Origin: Typhlomys cinereus
Taxonomy: Eukaryota; Chordata; Mammalia; Rodentia; Platacanthomyidae
Assembly: GCA_023101885.1 (NCBI GenBank)
Contig: JALPQD010000247.1
Span: 744,001 to 808,000 of the forward strand
DNA length: 64,000 bases
Direction: 5' to 3'
Made by a program: the position numbers and the translations under genes. The notes under the pieces are model-generated. The model was not told the origin of the DNA. It worked only from the letters and a program-made list of their open reading frames with translations, and made no database searches. Positions 32,871-45,909 of the stretch are shown here, piece after piece. Every line of letters starts with the position of its first letter. Position 1 is the stretch's first letter.

Positions 32871-33878
32871 TCAAATGAAGATCTTAATATAAGATGAGAC
32901 AAAAGGTAGATGGAAGAATAGGAGGAGGACACAGCAGTTAGGAGTGGGGGGGGGGGTGTCCCGTTTGCAGGATGGTTACCTTCTATCTGCCAGACCCTAA
33001 ATCCTCCCTGATTGGTGAGATCAAACCTATTCAGTTGAAAGTCACCAGGAAAGGAAGTGAGAGTGAGCTGCACCAGATGTCTTGCTTCTTACATGCAGTA
33101 CTTGACCATGGCCTATTTTCTCTACTGAAGCATGATACCTTATCTCCTGTTTTATTGAGACTCTCCTTCCCCTTCCCTCCTATCTATAATCCCTTGCAAA
33201 TACAGTAGGTATTAAAGAGATTTACCTTTGAATACGACATTAAGTGGGTTTAAAGTAGGATCCACTTATTAGGGAGTACATATGGTTTCTAACTTTCTGT
33301 GTCTAGGATACTTCACTCAATATAACTTTTTCTAATTGTATCAGTTTCCCAGCAAATTTCATTAATTCTTCTTTTTTGATGTCTGAGTAGTATTACAGTA
33401 TATGAATGTGCCACATCTTCATTATACAGTCATCAACTGTTCGGTGATTGGGTTGATACCATGATTTTGCTATTGTAAATAGTACTGGAATGAACATGAT
33501 TGTGCTTGTGTCACTGTAGTGAATTTCTGCATTATGGGGGGGATTTCTGCATTATGCTGTACCACTCAGAAGTGGTATAGCAGGGTCATATGGCATTTCA
33601 ATGTTTAACTTTTTTAGAAATCACCAAACTGATTGCCAGAGTGGTTATATAACACTGCATTCCCACCAGCAATGTATGAGAGTTCCCTGCCTTCCACATC
33701 CTCTCCATCATTTGGTGTTGTTTATATTGTGGATTTTTGCCATCCTAACCGGGGTGAGATGCTATCTCAGGGAAGTTTTGACTTGCATTTCCCTGATGGC
33801 TAGAGATGTGGAGCATTTTTTAAGGTATTTCAATTTCACCCCTGGAAAAGTTTCTTTTGAGTTCTGAGGCCCATTTTT

Positions 33879-35558
33879 TATTTATTTTTTTATTTCCAAT
33901 CACACAAACTTAACAGGTACACCGGTCCCCCGGTCCCTCCAACCCCCCATCCCCCTGTGCCCCCCTCCCATCCCTGGAGCATCCTTTTATGTGCATGCCA
34001 AACTCTCCTCTGGGTCCTCCTCTCCGATGAGGTGCAAGGACCCAGTGGCATTTCCCTGAACCCTTTCCTGTGTCCCACTTAAGCATAGGAACACTACTAT
34101 GGCTGTCAATCCCTTGCCTCCAAGGATCCTAGTGCCTTTAGCAAATGCTAGACTTTGTGGGGTCAATAGTGTGTTGGACATTGCGCAGGGCATGCAAAGT
34201 CCAAATATGATTGCTTCGGCCCTATCTTGTGTGGAGTATTTGCATATCATTACTGCTCCCATCCTTGTGCTCTTACAATCTTACCGCCCCCTCTTCTGCA
34301 AATTTCCCTGAGCTTCAGGATGGGAAGAGATTAGGCTGGCCTAGTTCCAGGTGATTGATATAGAGTCTCTGATGTTCTGGATTATGATTTGTTGATTTTT
34401 TTTTCAGTTTTGCTGCTCCTGCAATGCCCTTCACTCCATCCTGATGGGTATTGGATGTCATCCCCTGGCCAGAGATAAAAATCTGTTAAATTAAAGTCTT
34501 GTTATAAGAGTATATTCAAAGGTAGATGTAATAAAAGTAGGAAACTGCGGTGAGGGAAGGGTCAATCACCCATTTGCGAAATGGTTACTTTCTATATGCC
34601 CTCCCCTTCTGGTAAGATCATACCCCATCAGTTGTAAATGATCAGGAAGGAAAGTCTGTGAACTTAGCCAGATGTCTCATTACTGACTTGCAGTCCTTGA
34701 TGGTGGCCTATTTTCTCCACTGTAACATGGTCCCCTCTCTCCTTGTTACTGGTGTGGCCCTCCTTCCTCATCCTTCCTGTTCATAATTCTTGCAATTACT
34801 ATAGGTATTACAGAGATTTATCTTGGAGTGTCTCTAACTGGGTTTGGTACTAGGAGCCATCTATTAGGGAGTACATACGGTGCTTAATTTTCTGGGATAC
34901 TTCACTCAATATAATGGTTTCTAATTCCATCCATTTCCCGGCAAATTACATTAATTCATCATTTTTGATGGCTGAGTGATACTCCAATGTATAAATGTAC
35001 CACTCATCAACTGTTGGACATTTGGGTTGATTCCATGACTTTGCTATTGTAAACAGTGCTGCTATGAACATGGTTGTGCTTGTGCTATCGAGGTGAATTT
35101 TTGCTATATGAGGGGTTATTCCCAAAAGTGGAATCTCAGGGTCATATGGCATTTCAATCTTTAATTTCTTTAAGAATCTCCAGACAGCTTGCCAGAGTGG
35201 CTGTATGAGCCTGCATTCCCCCAGCAATGTAAGAGAGTTCCCTTCTCTCCACATCCTCTCCAGCATTTGTTGTTGTTTATATTGTGGATTTTTGCCACCC
35301 TGACCGGGATGAGATGATATTTCAGGGAAGTTTTGATTTGCATTTCCCTGATGGCTAAGGAAGTGGAGCATTTTTTACGATATTTGTTAGACATTTTAAT
35401 TTCATCCCTGGTAGTTTCTTTTAAGTTCCAGGGCCCATTTTTTAATTGGGCCATTAGTTTCCTTAGTGTTTAGTTTTCTAACTTCTTTGTGTACTCTGGA
35501 TAATAGAGCTCTATCAGATATGTGGTTAGTAAAGATTTTCTCCCATTCTGTGGGTTGG
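33879..35558 (-). mobile_element. Younger 5'-truncated L1 nested in the old L1
   Basis: Begins with the reversed poly(A) (33879-33898), then 3' UTR (polypurine tract reversed at about 33925-33972) and the ORF2 C-terminal region up to 35558. A perfect 14-base TSD tgaggcccattttt lies at 33865-33878 and 35559-35572. The host ORF2 continues on both sides. The apparent 135-base tandem duplication across 35435-35690 is explained by this: guest and host carry the same ORF2 segment. Confidence 0.93.
34850..35558 (-). pseudogene. L1 ORF2 C-terminal fragment of the nested copy
   Basis: About 236 codons of ORF2 C-terminus. It includes the zinc-knuckle region [18 protein letters not shown] in the frame at 35170-35454, where a 1-base loss changes the end. 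It continues in another frame at 34946-35371 with [18 protein letters not shown]. The 5' truncation removes the endonuclease and RT. Non-functional. Confidence 0.88.
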
Positions 35559-37165
35559 TGAGGCCCATTTTTAATTGGGCCACTTATCTCCATGGTGTTT
35601 AGTTGTTTAAGTTCTTTGTGCACTCAGGATAATAAAGCTGTATCAGATATGTGGTTAGTGAAGATTTTCTCCCATTCTGTGGATTGCCTTTTTGCTCGGT
35701 TTACAATCATTTTACCTCACAGAATTTCTTTAATATCATAAGATACCATTTGTTGTGTGTTGGTTCTAGTGACTGTGCTATTGGATTTTTGTTTAGGAAC
35801 TCTTGGCCTAGCCCAATCAGTTTGAGGGTGTTATCTACCCTTTCAACTAGGGTTTTTATAGTCTCTGGGCTAATATTAAAGTATTTGATCCATTTGGAAT
35901 TAATTTTTGTGCATGGTGAAAAGTACAGATCCAGTTTTAATCGTCTGCAGGTGGATATCCAGTTTTGCCAGAACCATGTGTTGAAGATGCTGTTCTTTCT
36001 CCATTGAATTTTTTGGGCCTCTTAGTCAAAGATCAAATGGCTGTAATTGTGTGGCTTATATCTGGGTCTTCCACCCTTATTCATTGACCTGCTTGTCTAT
36101 TTTGGAGCCAGTAGTAGGCTGTTTTTTATTATTTTGGATTTGTAGTATAGGTTAAGGTTTGGTATGGTGATACCTCCAGCAGTGTTTTTGTTACTCAGGA
36201 TTATTTTTGCTATTCTGGGCCTTTTGTGCTTCCATATGAATTTCAATATTGTTTGGTCAATTTCTTTAAAGAATTGCTTTGGGATTATGATTGGTGTAGC
36301 ATTCATTCTGTATATTGCTTTTGGTACGATGGTTATTTTTATGATATTGATTCTTCCAATCTAGGAGCATGGAAGGTCTTTCTACTTTCTGATGCCTTAT
36401 GTAATTTCTTTCTTTAGGGTTTTAAAGTTTTCATTGTAAAGGTCTCTCACTTCTTTGGTTAGATTATACCAAGGTATTTTTTAGGGGCTATAGTAAATGG
36501 GATTGTTTATTTTAGGACCTTTTCTTTTTTTTCTTCCTTGGTGTATAGGAAAGCCACCGATTTTTGACCTTTTATTTTGTAACCTGCCACTCTGCTGAAC
36601 TTATGTATTATTTCCAGGAGTTTTTTGGTGAAGTTTTTAGGATTACTCTGGTATAGGATCATGTCATTTGCAAATAGAGATATCTTGACTTCTTTTTTGC
36701 CTATTTGAATCCCTTTTATCTCCCTCTCTTATTTTATGGCTCTAGCTAAGGTTTCAGTATAATATTGACTAGAAGTCGTAAGAGTGGACAACCTTGTCTA
36801 ATTCCTGATCGAAGCAGGAATGCTTCAAGTTTTTCCCAATAGTATAATCCTTGCCGTTGACTTTTTGTGTACAGCTTTTATTATGTTGACATAAGTTCCT
36901 TCCATTCCAACTGTCTCTTCGGTTTTGATCATAAAAGGATGTTGAATCTTGTCGAAAGCTTTTTCTGTATCTATTGAAAGTAACATGTGGCCTTGCACTT
37001 TGGATTGGTTTATATGATGGATTACATTTATTGATTTGCCTATGTTGAACCAGCCTTGTGTGCCTGGGATAAAGCCTACTTGATCACAGTGAGTGATATT
37101 TTCGATATGTGAAACTGCAAAACATTTTATTGAGCTAAGATTTGGAGTCTCTATACCTCTGAACC

Positions 37166-37798
37166 ATGATGCTGTAACATATGTAATGATGAGGAAATAA
37201 ATAATTCAAGCATGCCACCAAAAAGGAAACAAGTAGATAAATCACATTAAATATGACACATGTTGATTTTAAAATTAAGCTTATTAAGAAATAATTTTTA
37301 TAATATCATGTGAAAATTATATACATGAACAAAGTCAAAAGTTTAGGTGCTATACATTTCTATTAAAACCACTTATATACAGGTATGTAGAAGCTATGTA
37401 GGTGCACACTTACATCTATCTATATAATTGAAGATGATAAACATAATACACATTTTTATATTAGACATTGTATATAACAAAACTCAGTAATAAAATTTAA
37501 AATTAAAAATCATTCAGCATACACATTATCTTTGCAGTAGGATTATTACAGTTTCTTCATGTGTGTTCCATATTTTTCAACTCATAAGAAAACCCATACA
37601 TTATTTTATTCTAAAATCAAATTGGTATCTATGATAATATAGACTACTTTAGAAAACATGATAAATGAAAGATACTTGATATAAAAAGTACATATTACAA
37701 GATATTACTCGTATGACATTTCAAAAATGTCAAACTCATACAAATACTGGCTAATATAGACCAATTGGTGGCTGCCAAGCACTTGGTATAAGAAGACA
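37166..37798. other. Unassigned AT-rich DNA
   Basis: No gene or repeat recognised. Confidence 0.5.
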
Positions 37799-37808
37799 AT
37801 GCAAGCAA

Positions 37809-39632
37809 AAGATAAAAAACCCAAACAAACAGAGAATTCTGGAGAAGATGTGGAGAAAGGGGACTCTCATTCACTGCTGGTGGGAGTATAAGCTCGTGCA
37901 GTCCCTTTGAAGATCAGTGTTCTGGTTGCTGGTAAATGGATGGAACTGGAAAATTTAAGATAAAACCATGTTCTTTCTTATATGCAGATGCTAGTACTAA
38001 TATCAATTAAAATGTATTTGGTATAGAACTATCGATAGAGTCAGAAAATTTGAAAGGAACCAATGAATGGAAATGTGGGAAGGAATGGTGAGTGTGAAAC
38101 CTTTTAAAAGAGGAGATTATGAATGCCATGGCCAGTACAGTGAGGGAGGGAATAATTGGAAAAAATTCCTAAGGTGATATGAGTGAATGGAATATAGGAG
38201 GAATAGAGGGATTTATAGAAAAACCCTAAGATCATGGGAGGTAAACCCACAGGAATCTCGTATACTAATAATATATAAAAATATCTTTTAAGAAAGGAAC
38301 AAGAATGGGTAGCTCCTATGCAGAGGAGACAAAGTGAGGAAAACAGGGTAAAGCACAAAAAATCCCAGAGCTGATCCACTTAGTACCCAGTTACAATCAG
38401 AGACATACTAGAGGTAACAGGAGTGTGGCACTTCCTGATTAAATGGTGGTCAGAGAGGTCTCAAAGGCCCCCAAACAAGGTAGGCTTTTGCCATTGCTCT
38501 TGGCTTCTCTCTAAAAAGAAGTCAGAAAGACTCTATTACTAAAGATGCAACACAAATGGATCATAGAACATGGGCAAAACACATAAAATGGAACTGGTCT
38601 GAAGACTTCCTCCTTGCTGGGTAGCTAACACATTACCAAGCAATATTGTAGAAGCTACTGGGGGAGAGAAATAATCAGAAGCCTCATCAACTCATGAGAT
38701 CTGCGAGTTGCAATAAAAATCACCATAGGATCAGTTGACCACCAGTGTAAGAGTGTAATAAGTTTCAAAGAGACAACCAACAGCTTTCTGATTGAACTCA
38801 AGACCCGCTTGTCAGAGGAACACATTTCTGTTATTATTAAGTAGATCAAGAACCTAAAAAAGGGAAGGAAATAGATCAACAAGAAAAAAAATAGCCAATG
38901 AACATTTAGGCAGGAAGACAGTGAACCAAACTGCTCTGCTTTTATTTTAAATATTTTATTTTAAATATTTGAAGAGCACATAGCATTCAGCCTAGAAATC
39001 TTCTAGGAGAATTAGAGAATCTCATCACCCTGACAGGATGGATCCTAGGACAGTAGAAGAACAGTGAAATGGACAACAATGGTCAACCATAATGCAGATT
39101 ACCTGCCACCCCACAATGCTCTCCCAGAATCAGGCCACCTGAATCTCTCTCCATCCTAAGGCTTGGGGAACCTTGCAGAATTAGGAGTAGTAAGAGCATA
39201 AGAACCTAAAGATGTCCACCATTGTACAAAATGTTCCATTCAAGGAAAGGATGCTGAATCCAGGAACTCACAGCAGTGAGACTTGTCCTTACCAGATCAG
39301 CATATTGACTGACATACCAACATGCCCCCATAGACTATTTGGATCTGAAGAGATATAAGAACACACAGGGGAAACTTTAGTGACTGGGGCTGGATGAGTG
39401 AAGGGAAACACCCCTATCAGTGAGGTGGCCCAAGGACGGACAAGTTAGTATGCCACAGAGACCTGAACCCCCACAAGAATATACAAGCCAGAGGGAACCC
39501 TGGGGTTCACAAAAGTAGCCAGGCCTGAGGGTGTGAAGGAGGATTCATGATGGGAATGGAGAAGAACTGGAGAAAGGGGGGATGGAAGGAAGCAGAGATT
39601 AATACTCAATATGCTTGTAAAACTGAAAAAAA
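37809..39632 (+). mobile_element. L1 3' end, older family, with ORF2 remnant and long 3' UTR
   Basis: Starts in ORF2 just before the zinc-knuckle region (gagaattctggagaagatgtggagaaagggg), loses over 200 bases of the C-terminus near 37918, then runs through both halves of the older 3' UTR. It ends in a purine tract and A-run (39626-39632). A 10-base TSD with one mismatch is likely: atgcaagcaa (37799-37808) / atgcaggcaa (39633-39642). It is the most complete example here of this family's 1.5 kb 3' UTR. Confidence 0.88.
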
Positions 39633-39642
39633 ATGCAGGCAA

Positions 39643-41367
39643 CCACACACTCTGGTTAATTTTATAACATGTAGATATTCTTTTGGAAATATATGCATGC
39701 TTGGAAATCTTGGTGTGTAAGCATATTAAACCTTAGTAATTAAATATCATCTAATTAGAAAGCAGCTAAAGAGGTATGAGAAATATGGTGACAGTTTCCC
39801 AGACCTAGAGAAAACAACTACTGAAGTTGTGCCTCTAGATGCAATTCTGATTTACAGGGAATTGTTAGGGAACTGGAAAGGATCAAAATGGAAGGAGAGA
39901 AGGAGTGAAAGACCACAAAGACGTTGACAATTGGGAGATGAATAATGGCTGGGGCAAGGTTGGCATTCAAGTCCCTGAGGTGAGATTTTAGGAGGAAGAA
40001 AACTCCAGAGCGACAGAAAGCACCCTGAAATGTCGCTCTAATCTCAACTGCAAATGTCCTAGCACAAACCTTGGGGAACACTGGTAAGGAAGCCAGCAAA
40101 TTTGTCTAGGGAAGTTTCAGAAAAGTTAGGGGTTTTAAACACATCGTATAACAGGAAATCAGCTCATTTTCTATGGGGAGAGGACGGACAATAAGTAACC
40201 CAAGAGGGAATGTTGGATGGAGAGAATTGACAAGTGAGAAAATCCAAAGCAGAGTCCGCGTGCAGTGACGAATATGAGCAGGTATGTGGGAGTAATTTCT
40301 GCTGCAGAGGCAAGGACCTTGGAAGCTATAATACTGACACTGAACTTGATTCTAAGAGGGTATATGAATTGGGATGTTTTGAATAGAAAAATGACTTGCT
40401 TTGACTTATAAGTGCCAGGGACATTCTACCTACCATATAAAATAGATGATATGAGGACATGAATATGAGTGATGGATGACATTTCTGAGTCAGGAATTAT
40501 GCCCTTTTCTGCTTCCTTTTGTGTAAAGTAAAAGAACCCATCAATTACACATTCTGTGTGCCTGCTAGTCACAGTGTATTCCTCTAAGTCTACTAGTAGA
40601 AAGCTATAGTATTAATGTAACTCAAAGTATACAAACTTAGATTCTCTAGGATAGTTAATATTTTCAATTTTTCAAGTATTTCAAATATTGTCATTATTTT
40701 ATAGACATGCACATGTATTAAATAACAAAGTAATTTATATTGTATATCACTAGATTTAATAATGTGATTCTCCACTAACAAAGTGAAAACTTGCCTACAT
40801 TGAAGTCTTTATTGGTCGTTATCATTATGATTTCAAATAGCATATCTAATCTTTTCTCGCTGTTTGCACAGTGCTTCTGTACTAGATTCAAGGCAACCTG
40901 CAAGACATTCTCTTTCTCACCATCTGGAGCTACTAGTTTTAGTTTTTGACTACTAGGAAGAAATAATTCCAAATCATAACATCCTTAAAAATGTCATAGA
41001 AAATATGTGTCCTTGATGTAATTATTCAAGACTATAAGACCCAAGTAGGGCAATAAATAGTTCACATACTTCTAATGTGATTTTTTAATTTGGAAAATAG
41101 GAGGACAATAGCTGCCATATTAGATAGAAAATGAAAATCTCAGCCTTGTGATGTTTATAATCTACTTTATGTATTTGCAATTCTTTTTCTAAAAGGAGCC
41201 ACTGCATATATTCCTAATGTCTCACATTTATTTCAATGATGAGTTCCATGTTTGGGCATTTAAGTGTAATGACTGTAATAGAACTTATTTTTAATCATGA
41301 AACCAAATTTAAATGCTTGACTGAGAATATAGAGTTTTAAAGAGAGCTGAATAAAATCAGAGTCTTC
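39643..41367. other. Unassigned DNA
   Basis: 39770-40270 is somewhat richer in GC than its flanks and holds a few CpGs (gagcgacagaaag, agtccgcgtgcagtgacg). No gene, splice-site pair or known repeat recognised. The open frames of 60-90 codons look like chance. Confidence 0.5.
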
Positions 41368-42239
41368 TTTTTTATTACATTTTTATTATTATTTCAGCTC
41401 ATACAAACTTAATAGGTACACCAGTTCCCTCCCTCCCTCCTCCTCCCCCTGAACCCCCTGTTCCCCCTCCCCTCACCCCTCCTTCCGCATCCCCCAGTGC
41501 CTCCCGCCCCAATTCCCACAGAGTCCTTTCTTGTGCATCCCTGACTCTCCTCTGGGCCCTCCTCTCCGATGACGTACAAGGACCCAGTGGCCTTTCCCTG
41601 AACTCTTTCCTGTGTTCCCCTTAAGCATAGGAACACTGCTGTGGCTGTCAATCCCTTGCCTCCAAGAATTTTGGTGCCTTTAGCAGATGCTAGACTTTGT
41701 GAGATCAATAGTGTGTTGGACATTGCGCAGGGCATGCAAAGTCCAAGTATGATTGCTTCCGCCCTAACTTGTGTGGAGTATCTTGCAAATCATTGCTCCT
41801 CCCATCCTTTTGTTCTTACACTCTTACCGCCCCCTCTTCCGCAAATGTCCCTGAGCTTCAGGATGGGGAGAGATTAGTCTGGCTTAGTTCTAGGTGGTTG
41901 ATATAGAGTTTCTGACATTCTGGATTGTGGTTTGTTGATTTTCTTTTGCAGTTTTGTTGCTCCTGCAATGCCCTTCACTCCATTCTGCTGGGCACTGTAT
42001 GTCACCCCCTGGCCAGAGACAAAAAGCTGTTAAACTGGAGTCTTATTATAAGAGCACATTCAAGGGTAGATGTAATAAAAGTAGGAAACCTCAGTGAGGG
42101 AGGGGTCAATCACCCATTTGCAAAATGGTTACTTTTCATCTGCCAGACTATATGCCCTCCCCTTAGTTGTAAATGATGAGGAACGAAAAGTCTGTGAACT
42201 TAACCAGGTGTCACATTACTTACTTGCAGTCCTTGTTAG
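41368..42239 (-). mobile_element. 5'-truncated L1 3' UTR, young family
   Basis: Minus-strand 3' UTR, from the reversed A-tail (41368-41394) and aataggtacaccagttccc through the reversed polypurine tract to cttgcagtccttg. It lies entirely within the 3' UTR. It keeps the unaltered segment aaaagtaggaaacctcagtg (42077-42096), which is replaced in the full-length minus copy. No TSD found. Confidence 0.9.
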
Positions 42240-42892
42240 AATGAAGGCATCCACTTGTCTTCCCCTGTGCACAGTTCACAATGTCAGGAATAAATATCTT
42301 TAAAATAATTCCATTAAGTAGATGATGACCATAGTAACAGTGTATGGTTTGATTTTTACCTATATTCCTGAACTTCCTTATTAAAATTAGTAGTATCTGA
42401 TAAAAGGGTGCAAATCAGGAATATCTGTATACTTCTCACTCTCTGTTCATGTATGAATATTTAAAACAAAGATGTACTATACCTCTTAATGTACTACATT
42501 TAGGTATGTCTATTGTAAGATAAACTTCAACCACAGAAAAACATTACATGTTTCTACTTGATTACCTTATCTCTTCTTTTAACACAATAGAATGCTAGTT
42601 ATTTTCTTTAATTAATCCATATGAATACAAATAAAAAAGACATAAATGAATTAAAATCTCCTGTTATTTTAACCTCATGCTGTTAAAGGAGGACCAGCTG
42701 AAGAGTCAATAACATCCATTTTTGTGCCTATAGGCAAATGATCATGTTATTTCAGAAAACAAAGTAGCATAAAGTGAGTAACAATAAAGTTGTGCCCACT
42801 TGCCAATTTATCTTACTTTATAGATGAACAATGTGCAATGAGTAAGAGCCCATTAAAAGGGCACAAGTGTCTTCCTGAACAGTAGAGGATAT
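42240..42892. other. Unassigned AT-rich DNA
   Basis: No gene or repeat recognised. Confidence 0.5.
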
Positions 42893-43199
42893 GAAAAGGG
42901 AACACAAGAAAGAGCTCTAGGCAATGCTACTGAGTCCTTACACCTCATCAAAGAGGAGGACCTAGAGGGAAGTTTGACATGCACACTAAAGGATGCTCCA
43001 GGGATGAAGGGAGGGGACACTGGGAGAATGGGAGGAAGGGTGGACAAGAAGGGGAAAAGGGGGGAGGGAGCAAGGGGATCCAGAGAGGAGTGGAGGGAGG
43101 AAGGGGACCGAGATATCTATTAAGTTTGTATGAGTGGAAAAAATATAAGTAAATAAATAAATAAATAGATAGATAGATAGATAAATAAATTTTAAAAAA
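42893..43199 (+). mobile_element. 5'-truncated L1 3' end, young-family variant
   Basis: From aaaaggggaacacaagaaagag through cacctcatcaaagaggaggac, the polypurine tract and tattaagtttgtatgag to a tail of AAAT and GATA repeats. No clear TSD. Confidence 0.88.
43150..43191. repeat. (AAAT)n(GATA)n tetranucleotide repeat
   Basis: AAAT units, then four GATA units, then AAAT again, within the A-tail of the L1 at 42893-43199: a microsatellite seeded by an L1 tail. Confidence 0.92.
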
Positions 43200-43951
43200 G
43201 AAACTACTTCATAAAAATTAAACATTTTTACAATAAGGTAATTTTCCCTAGAAAAGTGTACCACGTGCTAGTATAGGAGAAAATGTTTTTCCCCCCAGTG
43301 TTCGAGGTTCTCATTTTATTCACATGCAAAATCATACAAGGAGTGTGCAGAAGGTAGGCAATGTCTTTTCTAGAGCCTTTACAAGGGTTACTGAAAAGCT
43401 TTATCCAGTATCCTAAGACGATAAAACATTTGACCCGATAACATTTTAAGGTCTGATTCTCAAAATGAGAAGTTATTTGGATTTTAAAAGCAATCAAACA
43501 CTAATTTTTGGAACTATTCCTGCAAGCAAGGTCCACCATGTTCTCATTTTCACTCAGCTCATAGTCACCAAGAAGACTGAATATAACAGCTCCATGACTG
43601 TTAGGAAGAGGGCATGCAGGTTTCAAGGAGGTTTAACTCTCCAGCATTGGCTAAGGAACCCAAGATGTTTGGTTTCTTAGCATCGTTTTTTGTAATTACT
43701 TTCTCACTGCACACATTTTTGACATATGTTTAAAGTCTGGTTTGAGATCACATTCCAGACCTGGGTTTTTTAATTATTATTATTTATTGTTATTAAAGAT
43801 TTCTTGTTTAGACTACATACATTCCCAGCTAAACAGCTCTCTTGGAAGAGATGTTATTAAGTCTATAACATAAAAAACACATTATGGCATATGAGTCATA
43901 AAACAAAATGAGCACGTGTCCTGAGAAATTATCATTAAAATTCTTCCTCTT
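43200..43951. other. Unassigned DNA
   Basis: No gene or repeat recognised. Open frames at 43465-43680 and nearby show no family features. Confidence 0.5.
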
Positions 43952-43966
43952 GAAATGTTTGTGCTA

Positions 43967-44208
43967 CAGGAAAGGGTTCTGGGAAATGCCACTGGGTCCT
44001 TGCACCTCATCGGAGAGGAGGACCCAGAGGAGAGTTTGGCATGCACATTAAAGGATGCTCTGGGGATGGGAGGAGGAGGTACTGGGGGATGGGGAGGGAG
44101 GGGGGAGGTGGGCATAGGGTGGTGGGAGGTTGGAGGGAAGGAGGGGACCGGTGTACCTGTTAAGTTTGTATGAGTGGAAATAAAAAAAAAAGAAAAGAAA
44201 AAAAAAAA
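43967..44208 (+). mobile_element. Short L1 3'-end insertion with perfect TSD
   Basis: 242 bases from aaagggttctgggaaatgcc through the polypurine tract to gttaagtttgtatgag and an A/AAAAG tail. A perfect 15-base TSD gaaatgtttgtgcta lies at 43952-43966 and 44209-44223. The junction tt/gaaa is close to the L1 endonuclease site. Confidence 0.96.
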
Positions 44209-44223
44209 GAAATGTTTGTGCTA

Positions 44224-44709
44224 GATTTATAAGAGGATGGGTAGTACGGAAACAATTGCAGCATCACAAAGAACCTTGCACTGAGATCTCAGAGGCCTGG
44301 GGAAATCTGAGGTCTTTTATAATTCCTAAAAAAAAGGAGCTTTCAATTTTTGAATTGAAGATTATTTATATGAGAAATGATGGATTTGGTATATCATCAA
44401 AAATAATCATGGTTGTCAAATTTTCAGTTCTGTTGAATCACAAGGAAGTTGTTTGGCAAGTGCCTAAATTCAGTCCATGTACATTCAGTTAGAGTGGACT
44501 ACGGTGACAGAATCTCAATAATAATTAGAGGATGTCAAGATGGGTGTTCTCAGAGTACTTCGTGATAAACACTGTAAGTACTAAAACATTTTCCTGGTCA
44601 AAAGACAAGATAATTCTACAAGGGACTAAGTGTCAAGAATTAATGACATTTAAAGACTGTAGAAAAGAAAATTATTTAATTGATTATGTGTGCTCTGTCA
44701 AAAATAGAT
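44224..44709. other. Unassigned AT-rich DNA
   Basis: No gene or repeat recognised. Confidence 0.5.
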
Positions 44710-44962
44710 AAGGAGTGCCAATGAGATGGATCTGAGGGTAAATGTACTTGTCAAAAAAGTCCAACACCTGAGTTTGAGGCACAGAATCCACATGGTAGAA
44801 AGAGAGAAACAACTCCACAGTTTTCATCTGACATCTATACAGGTGCCACAATGCAGCTCATCTGATCTCTCTCTTTCTCTCTCTTGATTTCTTTATCTCT
44901 CTTTCCTACCTTCCCTCTCCCCTTCTCTCAGACATACATACACAAACTAAGTAAGCTTATAT
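44710..44962 (+). mobile_element. tRNA-derived SINE (B2-like) with CT-rich 3' region
   Basis: Head gtgccaatgagatggatctgagg, B-box-like cctgagtttgaggcac, gaatccacatggtagaaagag, a body, then CT-rich sequence (44864-44932) and acatacatacacaa. Same family as 7346-7540. Confidence 0.68.
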
Positions 44963-45893
44963 GTTATGTATTTATATAATTTATCAGAAAAATGACATAG
45001 ACAGTGACAATAGAAAATGCATTTATACTACAAACCCGATACATTAAATAACTACAATTCTTCTAAGTGAACAAAGCTAGATGTACCTTACTTGAGTTCT
45101 ACATCATCATAACATTGCCCTATGTCATACCATATTCTTGGATTAAGTGTGGTGGCATAATATGTATAACAGTACTCTGCATATTTCAATTAACAAAATC
45201 AAGGGATTCACTTTTATTTGTCAGAAATAATTGATGGACTCTTCTCATCTCTTCATGGGATCCTCTGTACCTAAGGAGATAACCACAACAACCTCTTAGA
45301 GAGCTTAAGTGGTACATATTATGTGTGGATGATCAAATGAAGTAAATTAAACTCACCTGAGGTATAAGTCTCAGTAACTCTGAAGGTCTGGGTAGCTATG
45401 GCTTAGCACAGGCACTTAGCACAGGCAGGTGACAATCATTTTGGTAAATATCTAATTAATTCATTAAAAAGACCAAAGTAATGTCTTTGTCTATAATCTA
45501 TTCTTCAGGTAATGAGGGTTTATATCATAGTATATAGTATGATATTAAGCTGTATACAAACAAATCATATTGTATTAACTATATGCATGTTATCTACATT
45601 GAAACAATCTCTTTTCCATATTTGAAATTCTCTTCATGGGACCATCGCATCCTTGAATACTTAAAATAGGACTTATTTTATCATGCTGCAAACTTTTATA
45701 ATCCTGAAATTCCAATTCCAAGAAGCGATTTAAAACACAGCTCTTATTTATCTATGGAAATATTTGAAGATTAGTTTTGCATTTTGTTCTTTCAAGTTGA
45801 CATTTATAAATGAAGTTACTTACTTCTTTAGATTCTGAACTCACTAAAGTTACCATTCTGTGCATTCTTTCACATCTATGCAATGTATCACTT
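44963..45893. other. Unassigned AT-rich DNA
   Basis: No gene or repeat recognised. Part of it (45036-45480) resembles 48230-48600 in motif order (for example the cacttttatttg / tcattttatttgccag, tcatgggatc and caaataaag-c-aa segments). The two may be copies of one old unnamed repeat. Confidence 0.45.
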
Positions 45894-45909
45894 AGAATGT
45901 GGATTATAG

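Larger units (their letters stand above)
31880..37165 (-). mobile_element. Old L1, 5'-truncated, hosting a SINE and a younger L1
   Basis: On the minus strand: poly(A) end near 31880, polypurine tract reversed at 31915-32045, 3' UTR to about 33257, and ORF2 C-terminal part to 33878. It resumes at 35559 (ORF2 rest) and runs to about 37165 within the RT domain, where homology fades. A SINE (32581-32870, 15-base TSD) and an L1 (33879-35558, 14-base TSD) interrupt it. Without the two guests it is about 3.3 kb long. The surviving ORF2 pieces are fragmented. Confidence 0.9.
33258..37165 (-). pseudogene. Old L1 ORF2, C-terminal and RT parts, split
   Basis: Exists as 35559-37165 (RT and post-RT regions) and 33258-33878 (C-terminal end). 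The RT part has the antisense FADD codon region near 36663-36690 (gtcatttgcaaatag) and the RQGCPL region near 36785-36810. The piece 36097-36306 is open and contains [17 protein letters not shown]. At the two sites where the young copies have stops, this copy has TAC and TTG, so the stops are derived. Many other stops and frameshifts. Confidence 0.85.

Noticed and set aside
32570..32878. 102-codon open frame with Pro-rich end
   Set aside because: It lies wholly within the antisense CpG-rich SINE at 32581-32870.
33523..33560. Doubled atttctgcattatg around a G-run as a possible regulatory site
   Set aside because: It is a private small duplication within the old L1 ORF2; other copies have the unit once.
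35435..35690. Tandem duplication of about 135 bases in L1 ORF2
   Set aside because: The perfect 14-base TSD at 33865-33878 / 35559-35572 shows that one copy belongs to a nested L1 and the other to its host.
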